From NCBI GenBank assembly GCA_011523485.1, contig WTGR01000913.1, forward strand, positions 1 through 12,807: a DNA stretch of 12,807 nt. Direction: 5' to 3'. The position numbers and the translations under genes were made by a program. This document shows, in pieces, positions 1-12,807 of this stretch; positions within the stretch are counted from its first letter, which is position 1, and each line of letters begins with the position of its first letter. Source of the stretch: Acidobacteriota bacterium. Its GTDB lineage: Bacteria > Acidobacteriota > Vicinamibacteria > Vicinamibacterales > UBA8438. A model generated the notes under the pieces. It ran no database searches. It was given only the letters and a program-made list of their open reading frames with translations, and was not told where the DNA came from.

Positions 1-1421
<1,421 letters not shown>

Positions 1422-1433
1422 CGCGGGGGACCG

Positions 1434-2306
1434 ATGCCGTCACTCATCGACCTCCGGCGCAGGATCCGCGCCGTCAAGTCCACCGAGCAGATCACGAAGG
1501 CGATGAAGACCGTCGCCGCGTCGAAGCTGCGGCGGGCCCAGGATCGCATCGTCGGCGCCCGCCCGTTCGCGCAGTCGATGCGAAGGGTGCTGAGCGACCT
1601 GGCGACCCGCACGGGAGAGGCGGCCGCCCATCCGTTGCTGGCGCCGCCCGTGGCGCCCGAGGCGCCGACCCTGCTGTTCGTGGTCACGGCGGACAAGGGT
1701 CTGTGCGGCAGCTTCAACTCCAATCTGATTCGACAGGGAGCCACCTTCGCCGTCGAGTCCGATCGCAAGGTCGCGATGGGGCTGGTGGGCCGCAAGGGGC
1801 GCGACTTCTTCGTGCGCCGCGGCGTCGACATCCGCTTCGAGATGGTGAACCTCTTCAACGATCTGCGGTACGGCCATGCGGAGGAGATGGCCGAGACCGC
1901 GATCGACCAGTACACGTCGGGGGCGGCGTCGGGGGTGTCGATCCTCTACAACGAGTTCAAGAGCGTGATGCAGCAGGAAGTCGTCGTCGACCAGGTGCTG
2001 CCGATCCCGACGCTGGACGCATCCGAGGACGAGGAGAACGAGGCGGTGTCGGCGGACTACCTCTTCGAGCCGCCGGCGGAACGCATCTTCTCGGACCTGC
2101 TTCCGCACCACGTGGAGACGCAGTTCTTCCGCGCTCTGCTCGAATCGGCGGCCGCCGAGCACGCGGCCCGGATGACGGCGATGGATGCGGCGACCCGGAA
2201 CGCCGGCGAGATGATCGACGGGCTGACGCTGCACATGAACAAGGTGAGACAGGCCGCGATCACGCGCGAGTTGATCGAGGTGGTGTCGGGCGCCGAGGCG
2301 CTGTAG
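1434..2306 (+). CDS. atpG: F1Fo ATP synthase subunit gamma
   Basis: Gamma subunit, the central stalk that rotates inside the alpha3-beta3 head and couples proton flow to catalysis. The 290-residue length matches the family (about 285-295). The N-terminal helix has the hallmark AVKSTEQITKAMKTVAASKL (residues 13-32), the Rossmann-like part has TADKGLCGSFNSN (85-97), and the C-terminal helix has HMNKVRQAAITRELIEVVSG (267-286). An acidic stretch, DASEDEENE (195-203), sits in the variable region. A GGGGGA run just before the ATG serves as ribosome binding site. It lies between atpA and atpD as in most bacteria. No oddity beyond the acidic loop. Confidence 0.98.
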   Translation: MPSLIDLRRRIRAVKSTEQITKAMKTVAASKLRRAQDRIVGARPFAQSMRRVLSDLATRTGEAAAHPLLAPPVAPEAPTLLFVVTADKGLCGSFNSNLIRQGATFAVESDRKVAMGLVGRKGRDFFVRRGVDIRFEMVNLFNDLRYGHAEEMAETAIDQYTSGAASGVSILYNEFKSVMQQEVVVDQVLPIPTLDASEDEENEAVSADYLFEPPAERIFSDLLPHHVETQFFRALLESAAAEHAARMTAMDAATRNAGEMIDGLTLHMNKVRQAAITRELIEVVSGAEAL

Positions 2307-3812
<1,506 letters not shown>

Positions 3813-3828
3813 CCGGAGCCCGGAACCG

Positions 3829-4263
3829 ATGCCGCTGCCGTCGCACCTGACCATCGAGATCGTGACCCCGGACCGCGCGATCGTCCACGAGACGGTCGAT
3901 GAAGTCCGCCTTCCGGGAGCCGAGGGCTACCTGGGCGTGCTCCCGGGACATACGCCGCTGCTCGTGACGCTCCAGGTCGGTGAGATCTGGTTCCGGCGGG
4001 GGGCCGAAAAGACCTGGCTGCACGCCGCGTTCGGCTTCGCGGAGATTCTGCCCGACCGGATCCGGATTCTCGCGCGGACGGCGGAGCGCGCCGACGAGAT
4101 CGACCTCGAGCGTGCCGAGGCGGCTGCCAGCCGTGCCCGGGAGCGACTCGCGACGACGACCGGCGACGTCGACTTCGAGCGGGCGCGGATAGCGCTGCTG
4201 AAATCGCTGTCCCGCCTGCAGGTGGCCCGCCGCATCGGCATGCGAGCCGCGGGGAAGCGATGA
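3829..4263 (+). CDS. atpC: F1Fo ATP synthase subunit epsilon
   Basis: Epsilon subunit, part of the rotor stalk and an intrinsic inhibitor of ATP hydrolysis. The 144 residues show the usual two parts: an N-terminal beta-sandwich (about 1-84) with the hallmark LPGAEGYLGVLPGHTPLL (28-45), and a C-terminal helical hairpin (about 91-138) rich in Arg, Ala and Glu that ends in a basic tail. In this family the helical part can extend into the head to block hydrolysis, and since it is full length here that regulation is plausible (inference). It begins 16 bases after the atpD stop and is the last gene of the atp cluster. Confidence 0.97.
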   Translation: MPLPSHLTIEIVTPDRAIVHETVDEVRLPGAEGYLGVLPGHTPLLVTLQVGEIWFRRGAEKTWLHAAFGFAEILPDRIRILARTAERADEIDLERAEAAASRARERLATTTGDVDFERARIALLKSLSRLQVARRIGMRAAGKR

Positions 4264-4266
4264 TTC

Positions 4267-4287
4267 GCGGCGGCTGACGCCGGCCGC
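4267..4287 (+). terminator. GC-rich hairpin just after atpC
   Basis: Three bases after the atpC stop, GCGGCGGC (4267-4274) can pair with GCCGGCCGC (4279-4287) around a TGAC loop, leaving one bulged G. No T-tract follows, so it is not a classical intrinsic terminator. It may be a pause, a processing or mRNA-end-stabilising stem, or chance in GC-rich DNA. Confidence 0.25.
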
Positions 4288-4342
4288 TGGGCGCGCCGCC
4301 AGGTGCGTGGCCGGCATCCGGTGTGGGTGTTCTGGTTTCCAG

Positions 4343-5101
4343 ATGCGACTGACCTGCGCCGCCCGTACCGATCCAGGCCGCCGGCGCGAGAACAACGAGG
4401 ACAGCTTCTGCACCCGGGAGGATCTCGGCCTCTTCATCGTGGCCGACGGGATGGGCGGCCACGTCGCGGGCGAGATCGCGTCCCGTCTCGTGGTCCAGGA
4501 GGTCGAACGATTCGTGGCGGCAACCCCTTCCGCCGCCGCGGCGCATACGCCGCGCCTCGGCGGCGCGGGCGGCGCCGGCGACCGCCTGGGGGCCGCCCTG
4601 GTCGAGGCGAATCGGTTGCTGGCCACCCGCATCGCCGAAGACGCCGCCCTCGAGGGCATGGCCACGACCGCCGTGGCGCTGCTCTCCGAGGCCGGGGACA
4701 GCGCCCTCGCGCACGTCGGCGACAGCCGCGCCTACCGCTGGCGCGCAGGACGGTTGACACAGCTCACCAGGGACCATTCCTGGGTCGAGGAACAGGTGCG
4801 GGCCGGGCGGTTGACGGAGGCGGCGGCGCGGCGGCATCCCTGGAGGCACGTCGTGACGCGCGCCGTTTCCGGCGGTACCGAACTCGAAGTCGAGCTTTCC
4901 ACCCTCGCGCTCGAACCCGGTGACAGGATCCTGCTCTGCTCGGACGGGTTGTCGACCGTCGTGGCGGACGGGGGAATCGCCGAGGCGCTCCGAATGGATC
5001 GACCGTCGCACGAGGCCTGCGACGAGCTGGTGCGACGAGCCAACACCGCGGGCGGGCCGGACAACGTGACGGTCGTGCTGATCGAGGCCCATGCTGAATA
5101 A
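4343..5101 (+). CDS. PP2C-family serine/threonine protein phosphatase
   Basis: Metal-dependent phosphatase that removes phosphate from Ser/Thr (PPM/PP2C family, bacterial Stp/PstP-like), presumably cytosolic because no signal peptide or membrane segment is seen. All the core motifs are present in 252 residues: RRENNED (14-20), VADGMGGHVAGE (33-44), GMATT (105-109), AHVGDSRAYRW (123-133), LTRDHSWV (141-148), LLCSDGL (197-203) and GGPDNVTVVLIE (237-248). The metal-binding acids Asp20, Asp35, Asp201 and Asp240 are in place, so it should be active. The chosen ATG puts the fold directly at the N-terminus, as in relatives; an in-frame GTG at 4307 would add 12 unrelated residues and cannot be excluded, and neither start has a strong ribosome binding site. 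No kinase gene is in the window. Its end overlaps the permease start by 11 bases, implying translational coupling. Confidence 0.93.
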   Translation: MRLTCAARTDPGRRRENNEDSFCTREDLGLFIVADGMGGHVAGEIASRLVVQEVERFVAATPSAAAAHTPRLGGAGGAGDRLGAALVEANRLLATRIAEDAALEGMATTAVALLSEAGDSALAHVGDSRAYRWRAGRLTQLTRDHSWVEEQVRAGRLTEAAARRHPWRHVVTRAVSGGTELEVELSTLALEPGDRILLCSDGLSTVVADGGIAEALRMDRPSHEACDELVRRANTAGGPDNVTVVLIEAHAE

Positions 5102-5918
5102 CCTGTGGCGGCTGTTCGGGTATCGCGTCCTGATCCAGACGCTGGTCGTGCGCGAGCTCAAGGCGCGCTACCGGGGCTCGGTGCTGGGCTTCTTCTGGTC
5201 GTTCGCCAACCCGCTGCTGCTGCTGCTCGTGTACACCTTCGTCTTCTCCGTCGTGCTCCCGTCCCGCTTCGACGGCGTCGAGAACAACTACGCGCTGTTT
5301 CTCTTCTGCGGCCTGCTGCCGTGGACGTGGTTCACCTCCGCGCTCACGGAGTCGTCGAACGCGCTGCTCGCCAACGGCAATCTGATCAAGAAAGTGCTCT
5401 TTCCGGCCGAGGTGCTGCCGGTGGTGGCCGTGCTGGCCAACATGGTGCATTTCTTTCTGGCGCTGCCGATACTGTTCATCGCCCTCGCGCTGTTCTCGAA
5501 TACGCCGCCCGGTTTCACCGAGCTGCTGTGGTTTCCGGCCGTGATCGCCGTGCAGTTCATCCTCACGCTCGGATTCGGCCTGATGCTGGCCGCGCTCACG
5601 GTGCACTTCCGGGACATCAAGGACCTGCTGGGGAATCTCCTGACCCTCTGGTTCTTCGCGACGCCGATTCTCTACCCGTGGACCATGGTCACGTCGCGCG
5701 GGCCTTCCATCGGCGGACTGCCGCCCGCGGGCAAGGTGCTCATGGACATCAACCCCTTCGCCCATATCGCCATCTCGTACCAGGAGATTCTGTTCTTCGA
5801 CGGACCGTTCGGGCACTGGAAGTGGCTGCTCGCGCTGGCCCTGGGCGGTGTCGCGTTGTTCCTGGCCGGCTACGCGCTCTTCGATCGGTTGCGGGAATCC
5901 TTCGCGGAGGAAGTGTGA
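5091..5918 (+). CDS. wzm: ABC-2 type permease for polysaccharide/O-antigen export (Wzm/TagG-like)
   Basis: Membrane subunit of a two-component ABC exporter that moves a lipid-linked glycan (O-antigen, teichoic-acid-like or capsular polymer) across the inner membrane. The 275 residues have about six hydrophobic segments (roughly 31-56, 67-85, 107-136, 145-172, 180-198 and 244-263). Family signatures are RELKARYRGSVLGFFWS (21-37), the GLLPW segment (74-78), LFPAEVLPVV (103-112), HFRDIKDL (172-179), TPILYP (191-196) and DINPF (219-223). The ATG lies inside the end of the phosphatase gene, and the stop overlaps the start of the ATPase gene, so all three are probably co-translated. The gene symbol is by family analogy; the exported substrate cannot be told from sequence. 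Confidence 0.92.
   Translation: MLNNLWRLFGYRVLIQTLVVRELKARYRGSVLGFFWSFANPLLLLLVYTFVFSVVLPSRFDGVENNYALFLFCGLLPWTWFTSALTESSNALLANGNLIKKVLFPAEVLPVVAVLANMVHFFLALPILFIALALFSNTPPGFTELLWFPAVIAVQFILTLGFGLMLAALTVHFRDIKDLLGNLLTLWFFATPILYPWTMVTSRGPSIGGLPPAGKVLMDINPFAHIAISYQEILFFDGPFGHWKWLLALALGGVALFLAGYALFDRLRESFAEEV
5906..5910 (+). promoter_or_regulatory. Ribosome binding site deciding the GTG start of the Wzt-like gene
   Basis: GGAGG lies 4 bases before a GTG at 5915 that overlaps the permease stop (GTGA). The frame stays open far upstream without any start as well placed, and the ABC fold begins right after this GTG, so this site fixes the start. Confidence 0.7.
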
Positions 5919-7270
5919 CCGGCCCCGCGATCGCGTTGCGCGACGTGACGAAGCTGTACCGCCGGTACGCCTACCGGCGCCAGTTCTCCACGCTCAAGAG
6001 CGCCCTGCTCAAGGGAAGCCTGGCCAGCGAGCTCGAGCCGAGCGAGGTGCTGCGCGCCGTCGACGGCGTGTCGCTGGACGTGACCCCGGGCACTACCGTC
6101 GGCCTGATCGGACGCAACGGCTCGGGCAAGAGCACGCTGCTCAAGCTGGTGGCCGGCATCACCAAGCCGACCACCGGGACGGTGGACGTGCGGGGGCGGA
6201 TCTCGGCTCTGATCGAGCTCGGCGCCGGGTTTCACCCGGAGATTTCGGGCCGCGAGAACATCTTCATCAACGGGGTGATGCTGGGACTGACCAAACGCGA
6301 GATCGCGAGGCGTTTCGACGAGATCGTGGAGTTCGCCGAGGTCGAGGACTTCATCGATTCGCCGGTAAAGACCTATTCTTCCGGCATGTACATGCGGCTC
6401 GGCTTCGCGGTGGCGGTCCACGTCGACCCGGACGTGTTGCTCATCGACGAGGTGCTCGCGGTCGGCGACGAGGGTTTCAGCCTGAAGTGCCTCGACAAGT
6501 TCGCCGACTTCAAGCGCCGCGGCAAGACGATTCTGCTGGTGACGCACGGACTGGGCCTGGTTCAACGCTACTGCGACGAGGCGGTCTGGGTGGATGCCGG
6601 ACGCATCCGCGGCCAGGGCGACCCGCGCCGCGTCGTGCACACCTACACGACCGACGTCGCCGGGAACGAGGAGCACGCGCTCGCCTCGGCGGACCTGAAG
6701 GCGCTGGCGGCCACCGAAGCGTCCGGCGACGGCGCGGACGACACGCCGGACGACTCTGCGGTCCCGCCGCTGGACACGGAGGAGCCGCCCGCCGACATGT
6801 TCCAGGCCGCGCAGGGGCGCTGGGGCGCGGGCCCGGTGCGCATCGACCGCGTCGCCCTCGAACGCGACGGAGCCGAAGCGCATGTCTTCCGGAGCGGCGA
6901 CCGGCTCGCAATCCGGCTCGGGGTGAGCACGTCCGAGCCGGTGCGCGACTTCGTGTTCGGGATCAGCATCTTCAATGCCGAGGGAGTGTGCTGCTACGGC
7001 ACGAACACGGACATCGACGAGTTCGAGCCGGTCGAGCTGTCCGGCGCCGGCGAGGTGATCTTCGACATCGACAGCCTCGATCTCGTCGAAGGCACCTACA
7101 AGCTCGACGTGGCGGCCCACACGCGCAACGGACTGCAGTACGACTATCATCGGCTGCTCCACACGTTCCGCGTGAAGTCCCACACGAAGGACACCGGGAT
7201 CTACCGCCCCCGTCATCGATGGTCGTTCAGCTCGGGTGTTCGCCTCGCGCCGCATCCCGTGAGTAGGTAG
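5915..7270 (+). CDS. wzt: ABC transporter ATPase with Wzt-type C-terminal carbohydrate-binding domain
   Basis: ATPase subunit of the glycan exporter formed with the preceding permease. The protein is 451 residues from a GTG start. The nucleotide-binding domain (about 1-245) carries Walker A GRNGSGKS (66-73), the signature YSSGMYMRL (154-162), Walker B VLLIDE (174-179) with catalytic Glu179, the D-loop AVGDEGF (182-188) and the switch His211. An acidic Ala/Asp/Pro linker follows (about 251-298). The C-terminal part (about 300-445) resembles the Wzt_C beta-sandwich: an RSGDRLAIRL core (326-335), FGISIFNAEG (348-357), YGTNT (361-365), and a closing RPRHRWSFS (431-439). In characterised Wzt proteins this domain recognises the modified end of the polymer and gates export, so a similar substrate-checking role is inferred. 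An ATPase of the KpsT/TagH type without this domain would be about 200 residues shorter. Confidence 0.93.
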   Translation: MTGPAIALRDVTKLYRRYAYRRQFSTLKSALLKGSLASELEPSEVLRAVDGVSLDVTPGTTVGLIGRNGSGKSTLLKLVAGITKPTTGTVDVRGRISALIELGAGFHPEISGRENIFINGVMLGLTKREIARRFDEIVEFAEVEDFIDSPVKTYSSGMYMRLGFAVAVHVDPDVLLIDEVLAVGDEGFSLKCLDKFADFKRRGKTILLVTHGLGLVQRYCDEAVWVDAGRIRGQGDPRRVVHTYTTDVAGNEEHALASADLKALAATEASGDGADDTPDDSAVPPLDTEEPPADMFQAAQGRWGAGPVRIDRVALERDGAEAHVFRSGDRLAIRLGVSTSEPVRDFVFGISIFNAEGVCCYGTNTDIDEFEPVELSGAGEVIFDIDSLDLVEGTYKLDVAAHTRNGLQYDYHRLLHTFRVKSHTKDTGIYRPRHRWSFSSGVRLAPHPVSR

Positions 7271-7273
7271 AAT
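7268..7273 (+). promoter_or_regulatory. Possible -10 box for mfd
   Basis: TAGAAT, one mismatch from TATAAT, overlaps the wzt stop codon and lies 40 bases before the mfd start. It is a locally AT-rich patch (TAGAATCAAG) in otherwise GC-rich DNA. No convincing -35 box is found at normal spacing, so this is only a candidate. Confidence 0.2.
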
Positions 7274-7313
7274 CAAGGGTTCGGCGTCGATTCCGCGCCG
7301 CCATTTCAGCACC

Positions 7314-10778
<3,465 letters not shown>

Positions 10779-10808
10779 CGGTTACACTTGCAGCAACGGC
10801 CCGGTGCC

Positions 10809-10817
10809 GGGGAGAGG
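10809..10817 (+). promoter_or_regulatory. Ribosome binding site of the SurA-like gene
   Basis: GGGGAGAGG ends 4 bases before the ATG at 10822. The same frame is open upstream to 10642 inside mfd, but this purine-rich site plus the signal peptide that follows fix 10822 as the start. Confidence 0.7.
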
Positions 10818-10821
10818 AACC

Positions 10822-11928
10822 ATGGTGCAGAAGTCGACACGGTGTGGATGGTGGTTCGCGCTCTGTGCCGCGGGCGCGGCGCTCGCCGCCCCGGCGGCGG
10901 CGCAGACGCTGGGCGGGACGTCTCCGGACACGGCGACGGGCATCGTCCTGGAACGCATTCTCGTGAAGGTCAACGGTGACATCATCACGCAGACCGAGCT
11001 GGAAGAGCGGCAGGTCGGCCTGATACGCCAACGCGGTCTGCAGCCGCGCAGCGATGCGGAGCTCGTCCAGGCGTTGCGGGAGCTGACGCCCGAGGTGATC
11101 TCCGGCGCCGTCGACGAGCTGCTGCTGATCCAGCGGGCGCGGGAGCTCGGCTACCAGTTCACCGACGAGCAGTTCGACGAGATACTCGGCGATCTCATGG
11201 CGGAAAACGGATTCGAGACCGAGGAGCAGTTCCAGGACGCCTTGAACCAGTCGGAGGGAATGACCCTCGATGACCTGCGGCGTGTCATGGAACGCCAGAT
11301 CCTGATCAATCAGGTCCAGCAGATCGAGGTGCTGGGAACGGTCACGCTCACCGAGGTGGAGGCGCGCGAGCACTACGAGGCCAACATCGCCGAATACACG
11401 GCGCCCGCCACGGTGACCATGCGCGAGATTCTGATTCGCGTGCCGGAGGGCCTCGGCGGTGCGGCCGTCGCCGCCGGCGATCAGGCCCGGCGGGATGCGG
11501 AAGAGGCCCGGCAGCGTGTGCTCGACGGAGAGGAATTCGAGCTGATCGCGATTGCCGTGTCCGACGCCGCGTCGAAGGCGAACGGCGGCTTGATCGGTCC
11601 GATCGACGTGTCGCTGCTCAGCGGCACGCTGCTGGACGCGCTTGCCGGGATCGACGTCGGCGACCTCACCGAGCCCATCCGCACGTCGCTCGGCTACCAG
11701 GTGTTGAAGCTCGAGGCCTGGACGCAACCCGAGCCGACACCCTTCGAGGAGGTGCGGGACAGGATCTCGGAGAACGTGTTCAACGACCGCCGCCTGGCGG
11801 AATACGCAAGGTACCTGGATAACCTGCGTGCCGAGGCCGACTTCGAATGGAAGGACGACCGGGTCAGGCAGGCGTTCGACGACTACCAGGTGGTCCGGGC
11901 GGCGAGGCTCGCGGACGGCGGCGAGTGA
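10822..11928 (+). CDS. Exported SurA/parvulin-family chaperone or peptidyl-prolyl isomerase
   Basis: A predicted periplasmic folding factor of 368 residues. The N-terminus is a Sec signal peptide: basic start, hydrophobic Trp/Ala/Leu core, and an AAPAAAQ cleavage region near residue 27. A SurA_N-like helical chaperone domain follows, with ILVKVNGDIITQTELEERQ (46-64), VDELLLIQRARELG (97-110) and a helix at 145-170. A single parvulin (rotamase) domain spans about 192-298. In active parvulins and in both SurA domains, conserved His residues sit in an HIL motif and a GxH motif; here they read REIL (Glu202) and GYQVLK (Gln293). Isomerase activity is therefore doubtful, and a chaperone-only role for outer-membrane proteins is inferred. 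E. coli SurA (428 residues) has two parvulin domains. The gene lies 43 bases after mfd in the same direction and may be co-transcribed. Confidence 0.88.
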   Translation: MVQKSTRCGWWFALCAAGAALAAPAAAQTLGGTSPDTATGIVLERILVKVNGDIITQTELEERQVGLIRQRGLQPRSDAELVQALRELTPEVISGAVDELLLIQRARELGYQFTDEQFDEILGDLMAENGFETEEQFQDALNQSEGMTLDDLRRVMERQILINQVQQIEVLGTVTLTEVEAREHYEANIAEYTAPATVTMREILIRVPEGLGGAAVAAGDQARRDAEEARQRVLDGEEFELIAIAVSDAASKANGGLIGPIDVSLLSGTLLDALAGIDVGDLTEPIRTSLGYQVLKLEAWTQPEPTPFEEVRDRISENVFNDRRLAEYARYLDNLRAEADFEWKDDRVRQAFDDYQVVRAARLADGGE

Positions 11929-11968
11929 ATCGAATCAACGCGAGGAAGGGAACAGTCGGACGGCAGAC

Positions 11969-11984
11969 GGGCGGGCGGGGGCGG
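11969..11984 (+). other. G-rich tract (imperfect quadruplex motif)
   Basis: GGG-C-GGG-C-GGGGG-C-GG lies 41 bases after the SurA-like stop. Three runs of three or more G plus one run of two allow at most a two-tetrad quadruplex. It sits directly before the convergent-gene hairpin, so it could slow RNA polymerase, or it may be chance in GC-rich DNA. Confidence 0.3.
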
Positions 11985-12015
11985 CGACCGGCCGGCCGCG
12001 CTCACGGTCGCTGCC
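11980..12015. terminator. GC-rich hairpin between convergent genes
   Basis: GGCGGCGACCG (11980-11990) pairs with CGGTCGCTGCC (12005-12015): an 11-bp stem with one G·T pair and a 14-base loop. The inner palindrome CGGCCGGCCG (11989-11998) offers an alternative fold. The location between two converging genes suits a bidirectional terminator, but neither strand has a T-tract, so termination would have to be atypical or Rho-aided. Confidence 0.4.
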
Positions 12016-12052
12016 GTAAGTCGCGGCCTGCCGGTCCTGCGAGCGGGAACCC

Positions 12053-12807
12053 TCACGGTTCGTTGGTCGGAACGGCGGCTGGCAGCCCCGGCGGTCGAGC
12101 CGTCTCCACCAGCTCGGCGACGTCGGTCGGCTGCGGCTGCGTGGAGCGGTTCTCCGGTTCGATCCCCGACCCGCCAGCCCGCGGTCCCGGGGCTTCCGAA
12201 CGCGAGGCTGCTCCGGCGGCCGGCTCCTCCGCAGCCGCCGGCCGTCCGAGGGCGTCCGCCGGGGACTCGTTCACAGGTGACGAGAGCGAGGCCGCCGGTA
12301 CTGCCGTCACCGGGGGCGGCGCAATATTCTCCGACTCGCTGCCGGCGAGCTCCACAGCCGGCCCGGCGGGCTCGGCCGGACCGGAAGCGGCGCTGTTCGG
12401 CTGCAGCGAATCGGGACTGCCGCCGCTCTGCGGGACGATCGGCTCGCCCGCCGCGGAAGCAGCCTCCGGCTCCGACGGCGGGCCCGCCGCGCCGCCGTCG
12501 TCGATCCCGCCCCGCATGGTGCCCGGCGCCGCGGCGTTCGTGGAATCGTCGAGCGCCGGGAGGTCGGCTTCCACCAGCCTCGTGAGCTCCGTCGTGATCT
12601 CACGCGAAATCTCGCCCATCCTCACCAGCGCGATTCGTCCGACCGCCTCGCGAATCGGTTCGAACACCTCGGTCAGATCCAACTCGACGCGGTTGCCGCT
12701 CTCGCGGGTCTCCAGAAGCTCGGCGATCTGCTGCTCGAGCGCGAGAATGCGCTCCTGCGCGTCCAACTGCTGTTGCAGAAGGTCGCTCCGATCGAGCTGC
12801 ATCTCGT
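12053..12807 (-). CDS. Hypothetical protein with coiled coil and Pro/Ala/Ser-rich tail (probably 5' partial)
   Basis: I do not recognise this protein. The first visible Met is at 12802, giving 249 residues, but the frame continues to the window edge with no stop and no ribosome binding site in view, so the true start may lie outside. Residues 1-33 form a Leu/Gln/Glu-rich heptad pattern typical of a coiled coil. Residues about 42-82 look helical and amphipathic, with alternating acidic and Arg residues. From about 84 to the end the chain is dominated by Pro, Ala, Gly, Ser and Glu and is probably disordered. No signal peptide, membrane segment or catalytic motif is visible. Codons strongly prefer G or C at the third position, as in the neighbouring genes, and this frame is the longest here, which supports it being real. 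It converges on the SurA-like gene. It could be a scaffold, tether or partner-binding protein, but no function is assigned. Confidence 0.65.
   Translation of the reverse strand, partial: EMQLDRSDLLQQQLDAQERILALEQQIAELLETRESGNRVELDLTEVFEPIREAVGRIALVRMGEISREITTELTRLVEADLPALDDSTNAAAPGTMRGGIDDGGAAGPPSEPEAASAAGEPIVPQSGGSPDSLQPNSAASGPAEPAGPAVELAGSESENIAPPPVTAVPAASLSSPVNESPADALGRPAAAEEPAAGAASRSEAPGPRAGGSGIEPENRSTQPQPTDVAELVETARPPGLPAAVPTNEP

Noticed and set aside
4752..4789. TTGACA hexamer inside the phosphatase gene as an internal promoter
   Set aside because: No matching -10 box at normal spacing, and it lies within conserved coding sequence.
12047..12061. Small GAACC/GGTTC stem over the stop codon of the - strand gene
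   Set aside because: Only 5 bp with no T-tract; easily expected by chance and weaker than the neighbouring 11-bp hairpin.
12277..12585. A 102-codon + strand frame opposite the right-edge gene
   Set aside because: Arg/Pro-rich with no motif or ribosome site; it is the shadow of the low-complexity - strand gene.

Overview
This is a GC-rich bacterial chromosome segment that reads as dense housekeeping gene content. Nine genes lie head-to-tail on the + strand, and one partial gene enters from the right on the - strand. I see no mobile element, CRISPR array, tRNA or rRNA. A Wzm/Wzt-type glycan exporter together with a SurA-like secreted chaperone points to a cell with an outer membrane. The atp – PP2C – ABC exporter – mfd – SurA-like layout and the base composition would fit an Acidobacteriota (Vicinamibacteria-like) genome, but that placement is inference from general familiarity and was not tested.

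Layout: (1) 1-4263 is the distal half of an F1Fo ATP synthase operon: atpA (5' end cut by the window edge), atpG, atpD and atpC, with catalytic motifs intact and gaps of 12-51 bases. (2) 4343-7270 is a compact three-gene unit of PP2C-type Ser/Thr phosphatase, ABC-2 permease and Wzt-type ATPase. The first overlaps the second by 11 bases and the second overlaps the third by 4. The ATPase carries a C-terminal domain of the kind that binds the exported polysaccharide in Wzt proteins. (3) 7314-10778 is mfd, the transcription-repair coupling factor, with a probable TTG start. (4) 10822-11928 is an exported SurA/parvulin-family protein. (5) 11929-12052 is a convergent intergenic region with a G-rich tract and a GC-rich hairpin. 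(6) 12053-12807 (- strand) is a partial protein with an N-terminal coiled coil and a long Pro/Ala/Ser-rich tail, of unknown function.

How they may work together: the ATP synthase genes are one complex. The phosphatase-permease-ATPase overlaps suggest translational coupling and so a possible regulatory link between Ser/Thr phosphorylation and glycan export. mfd and the SurA-like gene follow in the same direction and may share transcription, but have no functional tie I can see.

I do not see a clearly new biological system. The points most worth a second look are the phosphatase overlapping a glycan exporter that has no glycosyltransferase beside it, the parvulin domain lacking both conserved histidines, and the uncharacterised coiled-coil/low-complexity protein at the right edge.
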